Below are positions 11,957 through 24,254 of a stretch of 64,000 nucleotides of DNA, one piece after another. Within the stretch, counting starts at the first letter, position 1. Every line of letters begins with the position of its first letter. The DNA lies in assembly GCA_900073065.1 (NCBI GenBank), contig FJOG01000003.1, forward strand, positions 2,296,133 to 2,360,132, written 5' to 3'. The notes beneath the pieces are model-generated. The model was not told the DNA's origin and made no database searches. It worked only from the letters and a program-made list of their open reading frames with translations. Source of the stretch: Phialocephala subalpina (lineage: Eukaryota > Ascomycota > Leotiomycetes > Helotiales > Mollisiaceae). A program made the translations under genes and the position numbers.

Positions 11957-13559
11957 CTACTCCATCACACCTCCTGATTTCCCACCTCCAAGCCCTAGAC
12001 TCTTCTGGACAGCCAAAGACCTCCTTCTCGCATCAAGAAACATCATGAATTCTCCGTATGTCTCTGGCACAACCTGTAACTCCCTCCCTACCTGAAACGT
12101 ATAATTAAACGTCCCTGTCGGCTTCGTTTCTCCTCCTTCGATACTCCTGACTTTTGAGTCGACTCGGATCTGGATTCGGGAACTATGTTGGGGACTAGCT
12201 TTCGGATCCGGTCTCAACGGTGTTGACGGACTTGGTGAGAATTTGCCGAGAGAGGGTAAGGGGGAGTCGGAGTAGGCGACTGTGGCTGTTAGGTAGAGAA
12301 CGGAGCCGACAGGGACGGGGTGCAGGAAGGTGGAGGGGTCGAGGGCTATGAATGTTGGGCGAGTGTGGGAGATTGAGGAGGCACAGGTGAAGGCTAACTC
12401 GAAGGTGGATTTTAGGAGGAAACCACCGAAGATCATGAAGTTGTGGCGGTTGCGGTATTGGGGTTGCATTATTTGTGTTGAGTCTAGAAGGAATATCAGT
12501 AAGACTGTATAGATCATAGAGAGGAATGAGGTAAATAGTAGATGTTTTGGAAAGGAAAAGAGGGGAATGAGCTTACGGATCTGAGTGCTTCTCATATACA
12601 AAGCTGAAGCAGGTTTCCTTGCTGGCGTATTGGGATTGTGATAATCCAGTTGAGCAAGCCAAAGAGCATGGATAAGGTCCGATTCCTCGTCATTGGGAGT
12701 CTGCTTCCGAAGGGCTTGCGAATTCATCGATTTCTTGAGGTGGTAATTCTCTTCCCCTTGAGCGAAGATAGCCTTCTCTTCTGGTGTACTCGCTTTCAGT
12801 GGACTGATATTAACCGGTTTCTTCGTCGCTGGATCAAGAGAAACCTATCCACCATCAGTATGGCTCTCATTGTAGAGAACAGAATGAACAAACCATAGTA
12901 AAAGCACAAGTCATCAAAACATCCCCCTCCTCAACCCTCTTCCCTTCCTTCGGCGCCTTCGCAACTTGAATCGAGACTTCCATACTACTTCTCCCAGTAG
13001 CAAACGTAACCTGCCCACTAAGTTCCAGATCGCAAATTTCACTCAATGGATGCTTTAATGTTATTCTATCAACTGCTGCGGTGACAGTCATGACCGAGTC
13101 ACCGGTGTGTTTGTAGGCGATCACTCCGGCGAGGGCGTCGAGGTCCATGAAGATGGTACCTAGACGGATGTGGCCCGAGGAATTTATGTAGGAGTCTAAG
13201 AGCCATGGATCTCTTGCTAAAGGCAGGATCTATGTCTTGTTAGTGACTGGTGATAAATTTGAGGAGTGTCACGTGCGGATGCTTACGATACGGGTGTAGC
13301 TGTCTGCCATTGATTTGGGGGACAAGTCTCGTTCGACATTATCTGTTGATACCGGTGTAGAAGTCTTTCCTTCATTCTGCTGTTTGAAGGCTTCTATGAA
13401 GGGCACGCGAGTCCGCATTGCGGTCAGTTCCCGGTAAACTCCATCCGTTCGGCAGCGTAAACATGCTGAGAAGGCTCTTGTTTGGAAGCCCTGTGAATGG
13501 TTTGAAGTGGTACGAAGACTGGATGTAAGACGAGACAGTGGCCTGAGTTTGGATGCCAT
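11957..13559 (-). CDS. Acyl-CoA thioesterase, ACOT9-like double hotdog
   Basis: Four exons read on the minus strand: 13559-13287, 13229-12894, 12844-12577 and 12483-11957 (467 aa from MASKLRPLSRL). Splicing joins AFTM to VSLDPATKKPVNISPL and STQIH to STQIMQPQYRNRHN. The second hotdog carries the QPQ.RN.H and FGGFL blocks typical of ACOT9/brown-fat thioesterases, which hydrolyse acyl-CoA to free acid and CoA. The first 35 residues are rich in Arg, Ser and Leu with no acidic residue, consistent with a mitochondrial presequence. An in-frame ATG nine codons upstream (13586) is possible; 13559 gives the cleaner presequence. Confidence 0.88.
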
Positions 13560-13586
13560 GGTGTTGTACAGTGTGAAGTTGTACAA

Positions 13587-15677
13587 TGTCCCAACTGAAG
13601 TTGGTGAGGAATCGAGGATGAAGGTTTAAGCGGGATCGGGAAGAATCGAGATTGTGGTTATCGTCAAATCTGACTAACGGACGTTGATTTTGGAAGCAAA
13701 TTGGAAGAGGCTTTACAATGAGACTTGAGACGGATCAAAGTCAAAGGAGTTGGAGTCAATTGAATGACTTGAGAAAAGGCATTTTCTCTCATACTTCTAT
13801 GGTGATATTGAACGGAACCCATTCTGCTTTGCACCCTTTTGCCTTCTCATGGCTTCAATGCCCCAAACTTACAATTGCATCCTCATTCTTCGGCTCTGGA
13901 CGTAATACACTTACTTCAACGAAGGCGCAACAAGTTCTTCAACAACGAGCGTTAATGTAGTATCACGTGGCAAAGCATGGAGGAGCAACATCTGACCCAG
14001 CGCGCTCTTATGCAAAGCGACGAATCTCAGATCCCACGGATCCTCTTCAAATCTGATTCCGAACTTGTGGAAAGAAACAAGATTTGAGAATGCGGAGGTC
14101 CGCTTACGAGGTCAGACTTTCATCATCCTTCAGACGACCTGCATCCTTCATCTGGTCTAGCCAATGCAGCCAGCCACCAACATTCTGATTTGAGGTCCAA
14201 CTTCGACCTGGACATTCTCTTCATCCGAAGTTTGATTTCATCTGGCACCTCGAGAGATATCTCACTTCCATCCCAGAAGGGACATTCCAGACCTGTGGGG
14301 CAATCTAAAAATACTTTGAGGTTAATTTGCTCTACGAAGTAAATGACGAACAGCCGGAGAATCATCATCAGAAACAAGTTGGCAGTTCAAACCGCCATGA
14401 GCATGTCTCTGAATCCAGTTCCAGCATTCGGCAATCCTTAGATTTCGACTCGGCCAGTCAACGATGCAGAAAATGATTCTGGATCGTTGTTGGTGATCTC
14501 AGTCGGTGATACGTTTGGTGCTTCAAAAGGCACGCCTCCGGTTTGAGGAGACGGTCACCAGCACGGCGCATCGGAGATAATGACATCTTGAGATTCATGC
14601 GAACCTTCAGATCATCCACGTTCAGGAACCCGTGTAGAAGGTGTCATCCGAGGATAAGCTCAGCACAAACTCTCAGAGTGGTGATGTCAAAATGTGAACC
14701 TTCAGACGGATGATGTTCATCCAGCAGCGTCAAATTAATTATGGACATGGCTGCGCTTCGCTGCAACGAATTGCTCCATACAAAACTCGTGGATGTCTTA
14801 CCACTTCCTCCGCGTCGCCTTCGGCGCGCCTGATGAGGCACAAAAACGTATTTGATACGAGGCTACGAGGGTTTCTTGGCCTCTCAAATTTTCTGGCCTC
14901 TTGGTTCCTTGTCCGGAGGGAGGCTGTGCAAAGAGGTCGGGACCTGGGATCGCCAAAACGGGGTTGAGGAGGAGATTATTTTTTCAACATCACAGACGCG
15001 AGCTGTTACAGAGACGCCGGTTCACGGACACGCCAACTTCAGATGTTCCTTGGGGGTTGCTCTGCCCATACAGCCAGTGATGACAATCGTGGTGATCAGG
15101 ACGACGGCCCGGCCAGTGTGGTTCTTGGAGAAACACTGGTTTCGCTGGTGCAAGTGATGAGTGTGACTTGGAGGCTTTCCGTCTGAAGCTGGGAGTGCCG
15201 GTGACCTAAGAATAAAGATGGCAATGGCTAGGAATACGCAACACGAGACGTGGAGGCCGCATCGTCATCTCGTGATATCTCTTACAGTACAGTACTTTGG
15301 TGGCAGCATGACAGCATCACTTCTTCGTGTTGTCTGGGCAGAAAATATGCAGGTTAATTTGACATTTGAGAACATAATTTATGAGTGAGTGAGTGAGATC
15401 TCCTGAATGGCAGTCTCTGGACAACGCGTAATGGATTTGTGCATAGTATTTATTATCGTCAGAGACTAAGCCTATCTAGGTACTATCACGTACTTAGTGC
15501 CAGCAGCAACCACTCACACGCTTCGCCCACACCCGGCTCCGCTCAGCTTGACGCTACCGTGCACCAAAGCCTTCCCCAATACGAGCGCTGCTGCTGCGTC
15601 TTTCCGCCTGCCACCCAGTGCAACCAACCACCAGCGAACGCCAGAGTCCAGAGTCCTTCATACACTCCCTGAGCAAC
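13587..15677. other. Long intergenic stretch upstream of the TRP/FLC gene
   Basis: Promoter of the thioesterase on the left and of the membrane protein on the right. Between 14100 and 15400 only short, domainless frames occur. There is a short GAGT repeat near 15383-15398. The last 200 bases are C-rich and pyrimidine-rich, like a fungal 5' UTR. Confidence 0.45.
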
Positions 15678-16177
15678 GACATTTCTTTCTACCAACAACT
15701 CCTTCACCGACCCCTCGGAAATCCCGACGTCGACCCCTCTCGCTGCGTCGATATCGATCTCCTGGTTTTTCGCAGAAGCACTCGTTAACGTGAGCTGGAA
15801 AACTCACTCATCTGCGAACCCATTTCCTGTCGTTCTTCGCCCCTCGCTCGTCATTCAATCAATCAGCTGCCCCCGTTTTCGACGCATTCAGGAACGTGGC
15901 TTGCCCTCAAAATAAATACATTCAAAAGACATTTCTTTCTACCAACAACTCCTTCACCGACCCCTCGGAAATCCCGACGTCGACCCCTCTCGCTGCGTCG
16001 ATATCGATCTCCTGGTTTTTCGCAGAAGCACTCGTTAACGTGAGCTGGAAAACTCACTCATCTGCGAACCCATTTCCTGTCGTTCTTCGCCCCTCGCTCG
16101 TCATTCAATCAATCAGCTGCCCCCGTTTTCGACGCATTCAGGAACGTGGCTTGCCCTCAAAATAAATACATTCAAAA
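15678..16177. repeat. Exact tandem duplication, 2 x 250 bp
   Basis: Bases 15678-15927 and 15928-16177 are identical over all 250 positions by block-by-block comparison. Flanking bases differ (C versus A just before; A versus C just after). The unit holds no ATG on the plus strand; it contains a GTGAGC donor-like and several CAG acceptor-like sites, and it directly precedes the open frame of the ML/TRP protein. Confidence 0.97.
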
Positions 16178-18493
16178 GCGTCTCGGCCATCAAATTAATC
16201 GAGTCGAAATCCCTCAATACCTGCCAAGACAACTCGAGCTTCACTGCGAGTTTGTTCAATGTCGTCTTCACCCCTAACAACAGAACAATTACATTCGATA
16301 TTGTCGGTGTATCCTCGATCCAAGGCAATGTCTCGTTCGGAATCGAGGTCACGGCATACGGATACACGTTCATCAAGGAGACTCTGGATCCATGTAACAT
16401 GAACTTGGCTGGAATGTGCCCCATGGCAACTGGACAAATCGACATTCAATCTAACCTTCAGCTCGATGCGTCGACCGTCAATCAGATCCCAGGTATCGCG
16501 TATGGCGTTCCAGATTTGGATGCTAACGTCAAAGTCGTCATCAATGCCACGGCCAATCCAGGGGTCAGTTTGGCCTGTGTTGAGGCAAACCTCTCGAACG
16601 GACAAACCGTCGATCAGAAGGGTGTTGGATGGACCACTGCGGTTATTGCAGGCATGGCCCTCGTCGCGTCTGCTGTCACATCTGGACTCGGACACTCGAA
16701 CACCGCCGCCCATGTTGCAGCAAATGCATTGTCTCTCTTCGGTTACTTCCAGGCGCAAGCAATCGTTGGACTGACTTCCGTTCCTCTACCTCCCATCGTG
16801 CAATCATGGACACAGAACTTCGACTGGACTATGGGTATCATTGAGGTGGACTTCATGCAGAGTATTGCAACATGGTATCAGAAGTCGACTGGGGGAACAC
16901 CAGCAACTCTTCTCAACAGCCTTACCACGACCTCTGTGCAAGTCGAGAAGCGATCAATTGGTGCTGGCGTTGCCAAGCGATCAGTTGAAAAGACCATTGA
17001 GCTCCTCAATCACGCCCACAAACTCAGCAAACGAGCTGACAGCACCGTTTCTGGCACCTACGTAGTCAAGGGTATCAAGAGAGTTGCATTCCGAGCCGGC
17101 ATTGAGTCCACCAACGTCTTCTTGACAGGTCTCTCATTCTTCTGTATCTTTATCGTCTTCACGATCATCTTCGTGGCCATGTTCAAGGGTTTTTGCGAGT
17201 TGGCCGTCAGGATGCGATGGATGAAGAGCGACAAATTCCAGGACTTCAGAAATGGATGGTTCACCGTGCTCAAGGGTATCATGTTCCGCATGGTTCTCAT
17301 TGGATACCCTCAGATGACCATTCTCTGCTTGTGGGAATTTACTGAGGTCGACTCGCCCGCTGAGGTCGTACTCGCTATTTTCTTCTTCTTCGGCATGACT
17401 GGAACACTCGCCTGGGCAGCCATGAAGGTCATCCGAATTGCCAAGCGCTCGGTTGATATGCACAAGAATCCTGCATACATCCTCTACTCGGATCCCTCAT
17501 GCCTCAATAAGTGGGGGTTCCTCTACGTCCAGTTCAGAGCTACCGCCTACTATTTCATTCTCCCCACACTGGCCTACATTGTCGTCAAGGGCATGTTCAT
17601 TGCCTTTGGACAGAACGCAGGAACCGTTCAAGCTATTGCGTTGGTGCTGATCGAGGCTATCATTCTGATTGGAGCCAGTGTCATTCGCCCATGGATGGAC
17701 AAGAGCACCAACACCTTCAACATCGCTATCTGCGCTGTAAACTTCTTGAACGCAATCTTCCTTCTGGTCTTCACCGACGTTTTCAACCAGCCAGGTCTCG
17801 TGACTGGAGTTATGGGTGTTATCTTCTTTATTATCAACGCTGCCTTCTCCTTGGTCCTTTTGATTCTGGTGTTGATTGCCACAGTCTACGCCTTCGTAAG
17901 AAAGAACCCAGACAGCAGATACCAGCCAATGAGCGATGACAGAGCTTCCTTCATCAAGTCCCAAACCCAACTTACAACCGAACTGGACGCTTTGGGAGCC
18001 ACTGCCAGAGGCGATATGAAGGGCGGCTACAAGCACAACCTTGATCTGGACGAGGACAACGATTCATGGTCATCTGACTCCGTGAGACACCCAGCCAACA
18101 TGCCATTACCTCCTTCCACTGCCAACTCCGGCAATGCTTACAGAGAACCTCCTCATTCTCCCGTCGATCCATCAGTACCTCTCTTCCCAGCTGGTGGCCG
18201 GGGACCTCCTCCAAACTACCAGGACGACCCACGCCGCATGTACCAAGCTGAGAGCAGACCGAATAGTGATCTGCCATTGATCCAGAACAGATCAAATGCG
18301 CCATCACCTTCTCCCTACAGGGAGGACCCATCAAGCTCAAACCTGTCGGCAGGTTACCGCTCACAGCACAGCGCGAGCCCTGCAGGCTACAGAAACAACA
18401 ACAATGCTAGGTAAGCACGAAAGCCCTTTACCTTGATAGTAAATGCTAATCTCAAATAGTCCTTGGCAACGAGGAGCCGGTTACGAGCACTGA
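16177..18493 (+). CDS. ML-domain TRP-like membrane protein (flavin carrier / Pkd2 family), 5' end unresolved
   Basis: The frame runs 16177-18410 and, after an intron at 18411-18459, ends in SPWQRGAGYEH (exon 18460-18493), about 755 aa. The first residues, SVSAIKLIESKSLNTC, look like the end of a signal peptide followed by the ML-like lumenal domain (FNVVFTPNN, GIAYGVPDLD). Then come about nine hydrophobic segments of the TRP-like region (residues 150-580) and a Pro/Ser-rich cytosolic tail. Relatives are yeast FLC1-3 (ER FAD uptake and calcium) and S. pombe Pkd2. No ATG or hydrophobic signal core precedes the frame: the upstream DNA is the 250-bp tandem duplication. The gene may be misassembled, broken, or start from a distant exon. 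Confidence 0.85.
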
Positions 18494-20308
18494 TGACCGG
18501 GTTTTGATCGGCGTTCTGCACAATCGAGATTTTTACTCGACAATGGGAAAGGTGTTATTTGCTTTTAATTGCATAAACCTCACACCAGCAGCAAAAAATT
18601 CGGCAGCTGGCTGTGCGTGGAACGACTTCTTTTTTGGCATGGCGAGTCCGGTTGGATCCTTATAAAGGAACTGCATAGCCCCGCGAAGATTTGTACATTG
18701 ACATACACCATTGTACACGCCCACGAAATCTCTGGCGCTTGTCCAAGCTCCCTATCGACATTCACATACTATTGGACTCGGGATACGAGCCATCCACCAC
18801 ATCTACTTTTTCCTTGAGTTCTCTGGGCATTCGGTGGGAAGGTAGCATTTCGATCAAGCAAGCGTTTAGGGGAGAGGTTCGAGATTTTATGGCTGCGTGT
18901 AAAAAGGATTCGGCAGCCTATGCGTGCATGGCTTGGATGTGGCCGTTGATTCTGCATCCGGGTGTGATATAATCAATCAACAACGCTTGTTGAGGGAAGA
19001 GGGTTTTGTGACACCTCTGGGGATACAGGAAAGACGGTGTACGGTGTATGAGTAGAAATTTATTGACGTGCGCTTGACCTTCCAACATTCAAATGTTCAC
19101 CTATCGTCATCGAGTGAGTGATATGTGATGCAGGTGAGCGAGTTTCAGGCTCTCAGCAACAAGTCGATTTGGTCAACAACCTATTATCTATGCTCAGCAA
19201 CGCAAGTTGTCATTCGTCGAAGTCTAAGTTGCAACAAGTGCAATAACCAACTCCAAGACATACAGTCTGTTTCCTTTTCAAAACGAACAAAGTCTCTCAA
19301 ATTGTTCGTCCATCCAATGTCAGAAGTACACCTTCCGAATACTCTCCCCAGACAGACAATTTCCTTTGAATTGTCTGTCCTGGTTTATGCCAGAAACGAA
19401 CATTCTGATCTGCAATTTTACATCAGATAACCTCCCACAATTGACGGTCCCATGCTTGTTGACTGACAAGTGACACGATTGAGAGGCTTGCATTAATGTC
19501 ATGATGAATCTGAGAATTTTTACTTTAGAGTGAACTATGAAGAGAATTCCAAGCACTGTGGGACACTTCACGAGGACAATGCCGGCCCGCGAGAGGAGTC
19601 TATTTCGTGTCTCGAGCATGTGAGAAAAAAAAAAGTCATCTCTTCTTTCAGCCATGCTTGTATATCCACGCGGAGTGGAAACAAAGGTACCCAATTGTCA
19701 ATGGCCGTTGTTCTTCAAGAATTGCTCACGCATGAGCTCGATACCTCACAAAGTTCAAAGCATCAGACCTCAACTGGTTCAGCTCGTTGGATGAACAAGT
19801 CCTCATCTTTGGAACCAGATTATTGACATCTATCCGTGTTGCCCTTTCTTTCCTCTTGCCCGTCTTTGATGGCACCGTGAGGCTTGACTTAGGAAGGTGC
19901 CGTGGTGCAGACTTTCCAGCCAGAACTAGGACCGGAAAGTCAAGTTTTCCATATTGTGCCTGCCTTTTGTCGGACTTTTGTCAAGATACAAACTTGGCTC
20001 AACTAGGGAAGGAACTCTTTGAGGTTCTTCTTAGATTTGTTTAGTGTGCTGCAGTGGCATTGAACAAGTTTGGACTGGAAAGAACCTTCAGCGAATAGAC
20101 AGAAATCTATCTCACCCACTCGAAATTTCGGAATCAGATGCACATGATTTTCAGGAGAAGATTTTACTTGCAAAGTTCGCATCACAAGCATCAAACATGA
20201 ACGAAGTATTTTTGAAGATTCCACTTAATTCCTATCTGACACTCTCATATATATCTTCAAATATCCACAAAAATAGTACCACCCATTAAACATCTCCATA
20301 AAAAACAT
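18494..20308. other. Intergenic between converging genes
   Basis: 3' sides of the TRP/FLC gene (+) and wetA (-). No domain-bearing frame, tRNA or repeat is seen in 1.8 kb; a poly-A run lies at about 19625-19634. Confidence 0.5.
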
Positions 20309-22078
20309 CTACTCAACAATATACCCCTCCAAACACTCCAAATCTCCCCCAGCAGCCCTCACAGCCCTAACAGCCGCCTGACTCAACTTCCTCCTCTTCT
20401 CCGCCGCCTCCTTCTCCCTTCTCGCCTTCGTCTTACTACTTCCACTCGGCGCCACCCCTGTTAATATCTTTCGACTATCGCTTGGTGTGTAATTCACGAA
20501 ATCGACTATCACTGCTGCTCCAGTTGGTGTTCTAGATGCTGAGGATTTTTTCTCTCTATTTTGATTTTTGCGTTTTCGGATGGAAAAATTGGGGAGATGA
20601 GCCGTCGGGCTAAGCGAAGGACTCGAGGAGGAGTTCCGGGAAGTAGGACGTTGGGATTTTCGGATAGGAGACTGAGATTGGCCAGGCATTTGATTCTGAT
20701 TTTGCGACTGGTGTCTTCGGTGACCCATCTGTTGCCTATTTCCAGGCATTTGATTCTGATTCAAGCTTTGATGTCGTTGGTGGTGGCCGTGAGGCTGAGC
20801 TTGTTGCGGCTGATTACCATATTTCGGTGTAGCGTAGTAGCCTTGTTGGTTATTATGCATTACGGGTGGAGAGCCCATGATGAAGGATTGTCCGGTCATG
20901 TTGGAGATGGGCATTTGGATTCCGAGGCCGGATAGCGGGTCGAGGGTTAGGTCGTTGGTACTGAATGCGAGGTCGTTTTGGAGCTGCATAGCAAGCGATT
21001 TTGTTGCTCGTTGGGGGCTTGTGTGGAACCCTGAGGGAGAAGGTTGGGCTAGGGGGGCGGTGTTTGCGTGACCATACCAGAGAGGTGACTCGAGATCGGG
21101 ATACATTGTGTTTGTATCGAGGGATGTGAAGCGTTGAGTGTTGGGTAGTTGCGGCCATGTTGGGCCTGCGTTTTGTGCTTGAGGTGTGATGGGATAGAGA
21201 TCCGCTGGTATCCGCCGGCTGACATTCCGTGATGTCGGTGCTTCTAACTTTGGTGTGGCTAGAGGTGTATCATATAGTGATGATGTGTTTGCATGCTGGT
21301 TTGAAGCATTTCTGTAGGAGACGCTGTTGTGCTTTCCTTTCGATGGAGTCGTCAACTCCTCCTGTTTGAAGACTGGTAGCTTCGCAGATGCTGGAGGTGA
21401 TACAGGTAGAATGTTTGCCTGTGTTTCGAAATCGAAGTTCGAGAGTTGGAGCTTGTCCAGCTTGTCTCCCCATAGATCGGTGCTGCTCTTGTTGCTGTGA
21501 GCGCGTATCATCTTTGGCGATGAGCTTGACTTCCTGATAGGGCTTCGTAGTAGACGTGTGTCAAGATTAGCTGTCGCTCTCTTGAAAGTCTTGGATAGCG
21601 ACTCGGCTATGCGGTTCTTTCTTCTTGTTGCAGCGGATGCGATAGGTGATGGAGATGGCGGAAGAGATATTTGAGTAAAGGCTGGAAGCAGAGGTGATTC
21701 TAGGTTGATGTTTTCGAGGCTGAGCAACTCGCTATCTGAGATTGCGGCTCTTCCAGAAAGCTCGCTGTAGAATTGACTGCCTGGCATGGACGGGAGTGAG
21801 GCTGCACTGTTGCTGTGTGGCCAGGCTTCGCCTCGCCATGGGTTATAGCTGAAAAGTTTACCTTCATTGTCGGTGGAGCTGAGCGATAGGTCACCTGAGT
21901 GACTGTCGCTAATGTTTTCCAGATATGTGGAGTTTGGTAGGATGGAGTAGGCTTCGTCCTCAGGACTGTAAGTAATGAATTGGTCGAAGAAGTCGCTTCC
22001 GAGATCTTGGAAGCCGCTTTGTCCAAACATGTCGGCGCTTTTGTCCGTTGTATAGGTGGCAACGGCTGAGAATGACAT
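20309..22078 (-). CDS. wetA: Developmental regulatory protein WetA
   Basis: A single exon of 590 codons (589 aa) starting MSFSAVATYT. The frame stays open 102 nt upstream but the family begins near the MFGQSGFQDLGSDFFDQ block (residues 17-33). The middle is Ser/Pro/Gln-rich, with a Gln/His/Asn repeat (QNQNQMPG twice) near residue 460. The C terminus has the diagnostic WetA block: FVNYTPSDSRKILTG, APSGSSKTKARREKEA and KRRKLSQAAVRAVRAAGGD. WetA is the last regulator of the brlA-abaA-wetA conidiation cascade and acts in the nucleus on spore-wall maturation genes. Upstream sequence carries many CATTCY sites (see the regulatory feature). Confidence 0.93.
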   Translation of the reverse strand: MSFSAVATYTTDKSADMFGQSGFQDLGSDFFDQFITYSPEDEAYSILPNSTYLENISDSHSGDLSLSSTDNEGKLFSYNPWRGEAWPHSNSAASLPSMPGSQFYSELSGRAAISDSELLSLENINLESPLLPAFTQISLPPSPSPIASAATRRKNRIAESLSKTFKRATANLDTRLLRSPIRKSSSSPKMIRAHSNKSSTDLWGDKLDKLQLSNFDFETQANILPVSPPASAKLPVFKQEELTTPSKGKHNSVSYRNASNQHANTSSLYDTPLATPKLEAPTSRNVSRRIPADLYPITPQAQNAGPTWPQLPNTQRFTSLDTNTMYPDLESPLWYGHANTAPLAQPSPSGFHTSPQRATKSLAMQLQNDLAFSTNDLTLDPLSGLGIQMPISNMTGQSFIMGSPPVMHNNQQGYYATPKYGNQPQQAQPHGHHQRHQSLNQNQMPGNRQQMGHRRHQSQNQNQMPGQSQSPIRKSQRPTSRNSSSSPSLSPTAHLPNFSIRKRKNQNREKKSSASRTPTGAAVIVDFVNYTPSDSRKILTGVAPSGSSKTKARREKEAAEKRRKLSQAAVRAVRAAGGDLECLEGYIVE

Positions 22079-23116
22079 ATTGGGTAAGGATATTGAATGA
22101 TATGTGTGGTAGGCTGCAGGAAGGCAAGACAATTGCATATGCAGGTACAGGAATCTGAGGCAGGTGTGAGTGATGAACAAAAATGTACAACGTTCCGGGA
22201 GGAGTTATTTATGCAGAGATCATGTGCATAAGAGTCATCCAGCCATCTGAATTAAATTCGCTCTATTCCTGGGACAATGGAACTCAGGAATGTCGATATT
22301 TCTCCCACTCGTGACCCTCTACACGTGATAACCACTACCTGCACGGGACATGGACAAGAGATTAAATTCCTCAGGCTGGCCTGAGCATTCTGGCCGCCAG
22401 CCATTGCATACTTTCAGGTGGTTGGTAAGGGGAGGTGCCAGATATATGTAGTTAAGGAATTCCCACATTCCTCGCATATTCCTGAAGATGGACTTCGCAT
22501 TCCTCACCAAATTTCAACATTCCAAGCAAAGCAATATTCAGGCGGTAGAATGAGCAGAGCAACAGCTGCAACAATATTATTTGAGAAGGCTCTCCTGAGA
22601 TGCAGGTAAGTGAGCTGGCAATACTTCGCTGCAGATACAAGTACGGCTCTTGCAAGCACGTTCTCCATCTGGGTGAAGTGCTTCTGTCTCAGGATGGCTG
22701 GGAAGAATGTATGTTTGCGCTCTCTGGAATGTAGTTCGTAGCCACTTGACCCACACACATTCCTTAGACCCGCCTCTCGGATTTAGCTGAAAGCAGCGAC
22801 GAATTCAAGCTCATAAAATTCAAACTTATGAATATTTAGCCTCGAGCTCGTGACCGAGGTAAAGGAGACCTGGGGGGTAGCTCTTTCTACTTGTTGCACA
22901 ATGCAGATACCGAACCGTCCGAAAGGAAGCTAAGCCGAGACAAGAATAGAGAAAGAACGAGATCAAGCTGCACTTGCAGCGTTTGGTGGCGTGACAGGGG
23001 CCATTTAAGATATGCAGACGACAATATAGTGGACACCCTAAGGACAGCTTCGGCAGCACCAAGCACTCGGCAATCGTTACTCGTTGCTATTCATACATAG
23101 TACAAGATATCACATC
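22079..23116. other. wetA upstream region / SDHAF2 3' side
   Basis: Besides the CATTCY cluster I see no gene. The short frames in both strands lack domains. Confidence 0.5.
22287..22763. promoter_or_regulatory. Cluster of CATTCY (AbaA/TEAD-type) sites upstream of wetA
   Basis: Nine matches to CATTCY or its complement RGAATG occur in 477 bp, between 209 and 685 bp upstream of the wetA start: 22287-22292, 22386-22391, 22466-22471, 22498-22503, 22518-22523, 22547-22552, 22704-22709, 22726-22731 and 22758-22763. Random sequence of even composition would give about 0.5. In Aspergillus nidulans AbaA binds CATTCY and activates wetA; that it does so here is inference. Confidence 0.6.
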
Positions 23117-24233
23117 CTATGGACGGTCGGTCTCGAAGACAGGAGGCATGAAAGCCATACCTGTGAAAGTCAGTAATTATTGATACGGGGATGCTTGAGA
23201 TATACATACCACCGCCACCAGTACCCTTTACGCTCTGATTCAAACCATCACCCTTCACATTAGCCTCAAGCTCAAGCACACCTCCGGCAGACCTCGACAG
23301 CACATGTCGTCTCAACATAGCTAACACCTCGCTATTCTTCCACCTCGCAGGCACAGGCCTGTACGCAGGCTTGAACGTTCCAACAGTCTGCGCCCACTCT
23401 CCACTCCTGGGTTGATCTTGTCTCCACTCATCAGTCTCCAGCTCTGGACCAGTCTGTTTTCCAGCATCCGTTCCTTGTACAACTGGCGACATCTTATCCG
23501 TGCCACTAGCATGGACAGTCGCGCCTTGAGCTCTTTGACCCCCACCTTCAGCAGTTTCTTGTGATGTTGGTGTAGGCTCTTGTGTTGCCCAGTAGTATAT
23601 ATCCCAATCGTTCTCATCGAGGAATAAATCGTATTGTGTCATTTGTGCTGGTGTCATGTCTCGTAAATGTGCTTCTGCGAATGTCGACATTAGGAGGTCG
23701 CTCTCGAGTGTGCCTCTCTTACGGCTTTGATCTGCCACGAAACATCGTTAGTTCTGCACGAATTCTGGGATTGGGAGGAATCAATGCGGACATAGTAACC
23801 TCGCCCTCATGGTATTTGGATCTTCTCCAGTTCTGCGCAGAGGCTCAACCTTGAACTTTGCTCCTTCCATTTCTCCCACTCCCATTTCAGAATTTGGTCC
23901 ACTGTCCGGAGCACCCTTCTGTGTGCCACCCGTCATTCTTTCAGTATTCTCTGGGACAGAGTCTTTGGGGGTGAAATCGGGTTCGACGGAGGTAATAAAC
24001 TCCAGAGGGACCTTGTTTGCACCAGCTGAAGGCATCTCGTTGGCAATGGTAGAATTAGTGTTAGTCATATGAGGATTCAGAGGTTTCTCTGTCTGTGTCT
24101 TGCGGTAATCTGCTGTCCCCTCATGCTCTTTCGCATTTCCGGGTCCGGCCATTCGGCGTGCTGTTGTTGATATCGGTCGTGCGAAAGCCATTGAAGGCCT
24201 CGCAGAGCGGAGAGCGAGTCTAAGTGAAGACAT
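23117..24233 (-). CDS. SDH5: Succinate dehydrogenase assembly factor 2 (Sdh5/Emi5)
   Basis: Three exons on the minus strand, 24233-23792, 23731-23210 and 23160-23117, give 335 aa. Residues 1-35 are an Arg/Ser/Ala-rich mitochondrial presequence. The core [20 protein letters not shown] followed by [26 protein letters not shown] is the SDHAF2 signature; this matrix protein promotes covalent FAD attachment to Sdh1. Intron 1 uses an unusual GTCCGC donor, but it is required to restore the conserved RLLYQSRKR. Intron 2 (GTATGT...CACAG) leads to a [14 protein letters not shown] tail. The protein is longer than yeast Sdh5 (about 160 aa) owing to a linker after the presequence and a C-terminal extension. 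Confidence 0.92.
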
Positions 24234-24254
24234 ATTGTATTTTGGAAGACTCAA

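Noticed and set aside
20561..20935. Plus-strand 124-codon frame
   Set aside because: Antisense shadow of wetA.
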